DNA of 64,000 nucleotides from Lanius collurio. Its lineage: Eukaryota; Chordata; Aves; Passeriformes; Laniidae. The translations under genes were made by a program, and so were the position numbers. Within the stretch, counting starts at the first letter, position 1. Each line of letters starts with the position of its first letter. The DNA is taken from positions 4,143,292 to 4,207,291 of the forward strand of contig JACBWW010000023.1 of assembly GCA_020086605.1 (NCBI GenBank), read 5' to 3'. The notes beneath the pieces are model-generated. The model saw only the letters and a list, made by a program, of their open reading frames with translations. It was not told where the DNA came from and searched no databases. Positions 58,421 to 64,000 of this stretch are shown here, in pieces.

Positions 58421-61400
58421 CTGAGTGCCCAGCCTCCCAGCAGCCAGCCTGGTTTTGGTGCAGGGTGCTGCAAAGAAAACCCCAAAATCAAGCAAGCTTG
58501 AGCACCCTCAAAATCCCTGGAGCTACCAAAGCCACCCCAGGCACTCACGGGCAGCGCTGTGGGGAAGGCAGTCGTCTCACCCACATGCAGGTGGGTGCAG
58601 GGATGTGCAGAGGAGCAGCAGTGGAGCTGCTCAAATCCCGTGGGGTGACACAAGGTGACGTGACGAGGGCGATGTGCCAAGGGTGCTCCACCCACAGCTC
58701 TGCCCCAGCTTCAGAGCAAGGAGAGCAAATCTGTGCTGGGTTGAGCTAAGCCTCCCCTTGCTGAGCCTGCCAATTGCTGCTTGATCCGTTTACCTCCAGC
58801 CCTGCATGACTGCCAGCCTTTCCCACTATCCCTAATCTTGGCTGCAGTGACACCCTGGAATCCAGGTACCAGCACGGCTTCTCTGCTCCATGTCCAGCCT
58901 GTTTCTGTTAGTCCAGAGCTCCCTGGAGCAGTGCTGGAGCTCCCTGACCCATTTCCTCCCTCCCTAGCTCCATGGGTGTCTCCATCCTGGTGGGCAACAA
59001 GTACCCATCCTGCCTGGCTGCAGCACCTCTGTAGCATGGTTCTCTCTTTGCCATCCCAGGGGGGGGATGCAAAACAAACCCTCTGGAAAAGCCTGAACAG
59101 TTTTATGAGGGGCTGGGATCCCCAGAGCACAACATGCCTCAGCTTCTGCCTCCTAAACAGCTACTCCTTTCTGGCAGGAAGAGACTCCTGCCTGCTCCTA
59201 CCCTGAAGCTCCCAGGGAGGAGTTTTGCCCTGGGGTGGGATCATTCCAACTCTAGCAAGGGGCAAAACCATGCTGTAGACTCTGCTTGTGTTTGCTTTTG
59301 GCCCCTGGGAGCCTGCTCATACCCTGCATCTTCTGGTTACCAGGAAGGTGAACCATCAATTCTACTTCAAGAAAGTTCAGGGGAAAGCATGAAAAAAAAC
59401 CCCAAGCAGAGGCAGACAGAGCACAAAGACAGATGAGGAGGCAGCGCTGGGCACATGGCCTCTGCTCCAGAAATCTTACACACCCACAGGAAGGTATAAA
59501 TAACTATAAATTTATTAGTAAAGCAAAACCATTTGACACTCACACAGAAGAGCAGGATGTGTTATTACAATATATATACACACATACATGGAGTATCATC
59601 TTAGAAACACACAGAGAGCAGTGTTAAAGGCACTGCAAGCCACACAAACCTCAGCAACCTTGGCTGCAACTTCCAACAGCCTTGGGAACTCTACTGGAGT
59701 CATGACCACAGGTTGGGGAGGAGCCCAAGAACCTCACTGACCATGAAGTCCCTCAGATCCACGGCTTGGAGGCACTCAGAGACAAGCTCATGGTCCAGCT
59801 CCCACCTGTGGTCCTGCTCTCCCCACTGAGCATCCCAGGCACACTGTGAGAGTAGCATCTTCACATCCAGGAAATGTCAGAGGCAGCTGCCAGGAGATGC
59901 TGTGGAGGAAGCTGGGCAGCTGGGGAGAAGATGGGTGCTCATTGGGCCCAGGAGGAGCTGCCAGCCCCAACCCTCACTGGCCTGCCCTTACTGAACCTCA
60001 GCATTTCACCTGCATGCACAGGAACCTTCCCACAGGTGAACTCACCATCCAATGGAGAAAGAGTCAAACTCTGAAGTGCAACAAGAGGGTTTTGCTTATT
60101 TTTTAATGGCCAGGCTTCAGCTGCAGCCTGGACTTGATGGTAAATACCCAAGGAAGTGCAGAAAGTGTTCTCCTCCCTCCTCTCCTCCCTGCAAGGGCAG
60201 GCTTGAGCACCCAGAGACAGTCCCAAAAGTCTGTCAGAGGATACTTTCCCTTTTGTCCCCCAGTCCAGCACATGGGCCCCAAGACCAGAGCATGCACATC
60301 TTCCCACCCAGATTGAAGAGATGGCATCTCTCACTGGAGAGCTGGGTGGGCTACCTAGGCATACCTATGGTCCCAAGGGTGTCCCTGCCACAGCTAACTC
60401 AGCTCAGCCGCCTGCTTGATGTACACAGCTGCTCCACAGGCACTCCCAGGGGAACTAACTGCACCATCTGAGCCCACCCCAGAGCCATGACATCTCCCCA
60501 GGAATGTCTGACAGTCCTTCATTGACTTAATCCCCACCCTTGGAGATGTGACGAAGGGACTCACAATGCAAATGGCTGCTCCCATCCCAGCCCCATTTCC
60601 TGCAGCTCTGTTCTTGCCCTTGGTCCTGACTTGGACTCACCAGAGCATGGGCAGGATACAGCTGAGCTAAGCTGCCAGGCCACAGGCATCACCCATGCCC
60701 ACCGAGGTGGATGGCCTCCCGTGAGGAAGGAACAGAAGCACCCACTGGATTCCAGCAAGATTCAGGCCCTAAACACCCGATCTCACCATCAGTGGTTTGG
60801 TATCACCTGGATCCTGCCTCAGCCTGGGAAAGGAATTTGGGGCTGGGGGAGTGGAGGGAGGTGGGAACGAAGGAAGAGACTTCACAGTCAGTATGGAAAA
60901 AGGGATGAAAAACAAACCACTGCTTACAAATAAAGAACTGAACAAAAAGAAGATGAGAATGTCTTTTAAAAGTATAAGCTGTGGAAGGGAAGGGGCTGAG
61001 ACAGCTAAAGGCATCCTGTAGGTAGGGTAAGTGAAGGTCAGTAAAAGCCCAGGTTGCAGACTACCCTTTCCTGGACCCAGGAAGCCAGAGGAAGAGCCCT
61101 AGAGAGCAGGATTTATGTCCTGGAAAACACCCACACAACCTCTGCCCAACCTAACCCTCCCTGCTGCCTCCCCAGCAGCACTCTATGCTCGGACTGCCTG
61201 CCAAAGAGAACCAGCCATTGGGAGGGACCACCCGGTACCCAGCCCCACACAGCATCCTCAGGTGGCCTGGCAACCAGGTCTTGAACTGGCATGAGCACTT
61301 GCCATGGGGCTGATGGAACACCAGCTCCAGCACAGCAACTCTCTGAGGGGCTGCAGGGCAGTGAGGGATGCGAGAGGCCAAGCAGAGGCAGGAGCCTGAA

Positions 61401-64000
61401 AGTTGCTTGAAATAAACACCAGAAGAGAAGTGCAACAGGTACACAGTAGAAACATGGTTTACTCCCCAAAGGCCTTTGGCCCCAACTGCTCTTTGGTTTG
61501 AAAAGGAAACACCAGCAGTCAGCAGAGAGCCCTGCAGTGTGATGCTTCAAGGACATGAGCTCCCAGGCCAGCCCCTGCCTCCCCACACAGAACAGCACTC
61601 CCAACACTTGCCTAATGCTACTTCCACCACCTCCCACCTCACCGGACAAAACACAACCCAAAGGCACAGCAACAGAGATGGACCTGCTTCCCCTATCCCC
61701 TGTAGGCAACATTGCTGCTTCCAACTAGAAAATGCTCCTACAAAAATATACCCAACACCCTCAGTGGCCCACCCCACACAGGTCCTCCACCCCCAAGCTC
61801 CATCTGCATGTTCTCCATGGGCTTCTACTGGATTTGGGCTATTGCAGGGCAGCAAATGAAACAAGAGGCTGAGTCATCATGGACTCATGGCCAGCCCTAA
61901 TAATGATGTTCTAATCCTGCAGCATTATGTTCTTGAACCTGGAGGCATCTATTCACAGGCACCAGCTGATGACCTGGACCTGGGCTCATCCCTCCCAGCT
62001 CTCCACAGCATCCCCTCTCTCCCTGGCACAGGGCCCCATGCACAGCCCTGATGAGTCTCTCTGCCCAGGACACTGTTTGGCTGTTGCCACACCCTAGGCA
62101 GAGCCACAGCTCCTCACTGGGATATCCAGGGCTTGCCCAGCTGCTCAGCACAAGAGAAACACCCCCCAACAGTCCATATGTCCAGCTATACCAAGGGGAC
62201 AGAATCTGGCAGCTCTGTGGCCACTGCATGGTGTGGAGCTGTGTCTGGGGCTCACCACCATCCTCCTCTGCCTCAAGCACGAGGGAGTCACCCAGGCAGC
62301 CCAGCCAGGCTCCTGGGGAAGGAAGAGAGCAGGGCACAGTCAGTTAATGATTTCTCCAAACCGTCCTCTAGCCAGCAGCTGCCCCAGAAAGAAACAGCAG
62401 AGCCACAAAGGCCCATGGAGGCTGCAGCCGCCTCCATCTCACACCTTCCTCCTACTAAAGATGAGCCTCTCTGCAAGCTCCAAGCCCTGAGCACTGATCC
62501 TGGCTTCCAACACTGTGCTCAGGGCAACCACTGAACCCCTGGCAGCTGTGCTGGGCAAGAGCAGAGCGAACCATGGCCAAAGGCAGGAGCAAAACAAGGA
62601 TTCAGGTGGGTGCCACAGTACTCATCTGGTCCCACAATCAGCCTCCATCACCACCAAGCCCCTCTGTAAAGACAGGATTAGCCTTCCTTGGTTTGGACTC
62701 TCTTTTACTCCTACAGTAAAGCATACACTGAATTTACTATATACTAAACAGCAAAAACCAGCTACCTAGAACTAAAGAGCTCTTTAAAAATCCAAGTTAC
62801 CACATCTCTTTTTTTTTTTTAAAGATCCAGTATGACATCAAGTTAAACTATACAGTATTTTTAATGAATTTTAACAAACTGCTTTTAAAAAAAAAGGTAA
62901 AACAAAAAAAAGAGGAAAAAGAAACACAGATGGAAAACTTGGTAGGAAGTTCTACATCTTTGAGGCAGCACAAAGTATGATAACCATCATGGGTCCCTCT
63001 TCCTTGGGCAGCAGAGAGCACAGTCTGTTTTAATCTCCTTGAAGTTGTACATGAAGAAGACTCAGCCCTAGGGTCTAACCTGTCACTGCACTATCCCAGC
63101 CCTTGAAAATGCATTCTGTTCCCCCTTGCCATGCTGGAAATGCTTTTCCACCTTTCAAAGTGTCCCCCACCAGAGATGCAGGCCCAGTCCAACCCTCTGC
63201 AAGGTTAATCTGTCTATACTTGCCATGGACAACAGTTATTAACCTTGTCCTAATCGCTTGTGCAGTACATGGGCAACTTACTGGCTGCTGTTCACTACCT
63301 GCAGCTCATTACAACCTCACAAGAGCACCAGCCAACACCACAGAAGAGCTGAGGCTGGCAGGGACCTCTGAAGACCATCAGGTCCAACTCCTTGTTTGCA
63401 CAGGGTCAGCTACATCAAGTTGTCCATGACCACATCCAGTCAGGAATTGAACATCTCCACAGATGGATACTTAACATCTTATTATGTCCAAAGATGGAGA
63501 GGGGAAGGCTGGGGGGAAACCTAGTAAGCACATCTTCAACCTTCAAGGCATCTAACTGACATGTAATGGATCTCTTGGACATGAGAAGCCAGCAAATTCT
63601 TGCAGAGGAAAACACCTGAGGCTGCATCAACCTTGCTAGGGGAGATTTATTTTTAAGTGATGTTTACAAGAAGTGTGCAAAACCTGAAAAATACAGACGA
63701 GGTAAAGAAAGGGCAAAGGGGTAAAACAGGACTCCTGCAAGAGGGGAAAAAAGACTTCTCCTTTAGCCACTGCCAACCTTGCCCTCCCCATGGAGCTGAG
63801 CCTGCAGTCCAGAATAGATTCTCCTGGCTTGCTCTGGTTCGTCCAGCAAATCAGACACCAAGCCCCTGGCACATGCCATGGATTACTGCTGGCCATGGCA
63901 ACACCTCTGCAGTTGTAGGTTAATGTAGTGTTCATCTCACCTGTTAGTGTTGGAGCTGTGGCAGCCCTTTGCCTGACCCTGCTGGAGGTACTACTAACAG
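58421..64000. other. Non-coding right end, possibly 3' UTR of a minus-strand gene
   Basis: No exon, zinc-finger motif or other protein signature is visible in about 5.5 kb. On the minus strand AATAAA signals occur near 59512 (in aaatttattag) and 63649 (in gatttatttt). A/T-rich UTR-like sequence lies at 62690-62960 and 59490-59600. In human, TEPP and ZNF319 come next after CNGB1, but I see no coding sequence of either here. Confidence 0.35.
63345..63475 (-). repeat. CR1 LINE fragment
   Basis: The + strand shows ggctggcagggacctctgaa, catcaggtccaactcc and gaccacatccagtcaggaat, then ctccacagatgg. It is a different CR1 subfamily from the others. Confidence 0.75.

Noticed and set aside
61113..61724. 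203-codon minus strand frame at the right end
   Set aside because: Low-complexity Trp/Cys/Ser content and no domain. It looks like UTR or intergenic sequence.

Overview
The window is vertebrate genomic DNA, almost certainly from a bird. The genes are spliced with GT-AG introns. At least five to seven avian-type CR1 LINE fragments are present, introns are compact, and there is one GC-rich CpG island. The gene order KATNB1 (+), KIFC3 (-), CNGB1 (-) is the order known from human 16q21 and its avian counterpart. I cannot name the species. No prokaryotic features, CRISPR arrays, rRNA or tRNA genes were seen.

Layout. (1) 1-1.4 kb: last coding exon and 3' UTR of KATNB1, the regulatory p80 subunit of the microtubule-severing enzyme katanin, on the + strand. 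(2) 2.4-18.1 kb: KIFC3, a minus-end-directed kinesin with a C-terminal motor, on the - strand and tail-to-tail with KATNB1. I reconstructed twenty coding segments with matching splice phases, including two alternative N-terminal modules. One motor exon is cut by the only ambiguous base in the window (N at 6067), which looks like an assembly gap. A CpG island at 17.56-18.34 kb holds the promoter and non-coding first exons. (3) 18.4-29 kb: intergenic, with no recognisable gene and several AT-rich islands. (4) about 29-58 kb: CNGB1, the beta subunit of the rod photoreceptor cyclic-nucleotide-gated channel, on the - strand. Thirty-two coding exons join in phase to 4212 nt (1403 residues). They comprise a GARP part with four W...PQP repeats and one giant 807-nt glutamate-rich exon, then the channel core, C-linker, cyclic-nucleotide-binding domain and tail. 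A separate in-gene first exon at 44.8-45.1 kb has its own ATG and an upstream in-frame stop. It predicts a GARP-less protein of about 825 residues, like the olfactory CNGB1b form. (5) 58.5-64 kb: no coding region recognised; parts look like the 3' UTR of a minus-strand gene beyond the right edge.

How the genes relate: KATNB1 and KIFC3 both act on microtubules, by severing and by minus-end transport or junctional anchoring. CNGB1 is functionally separate (phototransduction and olfaction). The neighbourhood is conserved synteny, not an operon. Exon boundaries come from hand-read splice sites, frame continuity and recalled family sequence. Alternative promoters, UTR limits and the KIFC3 terminal exon are less certain.
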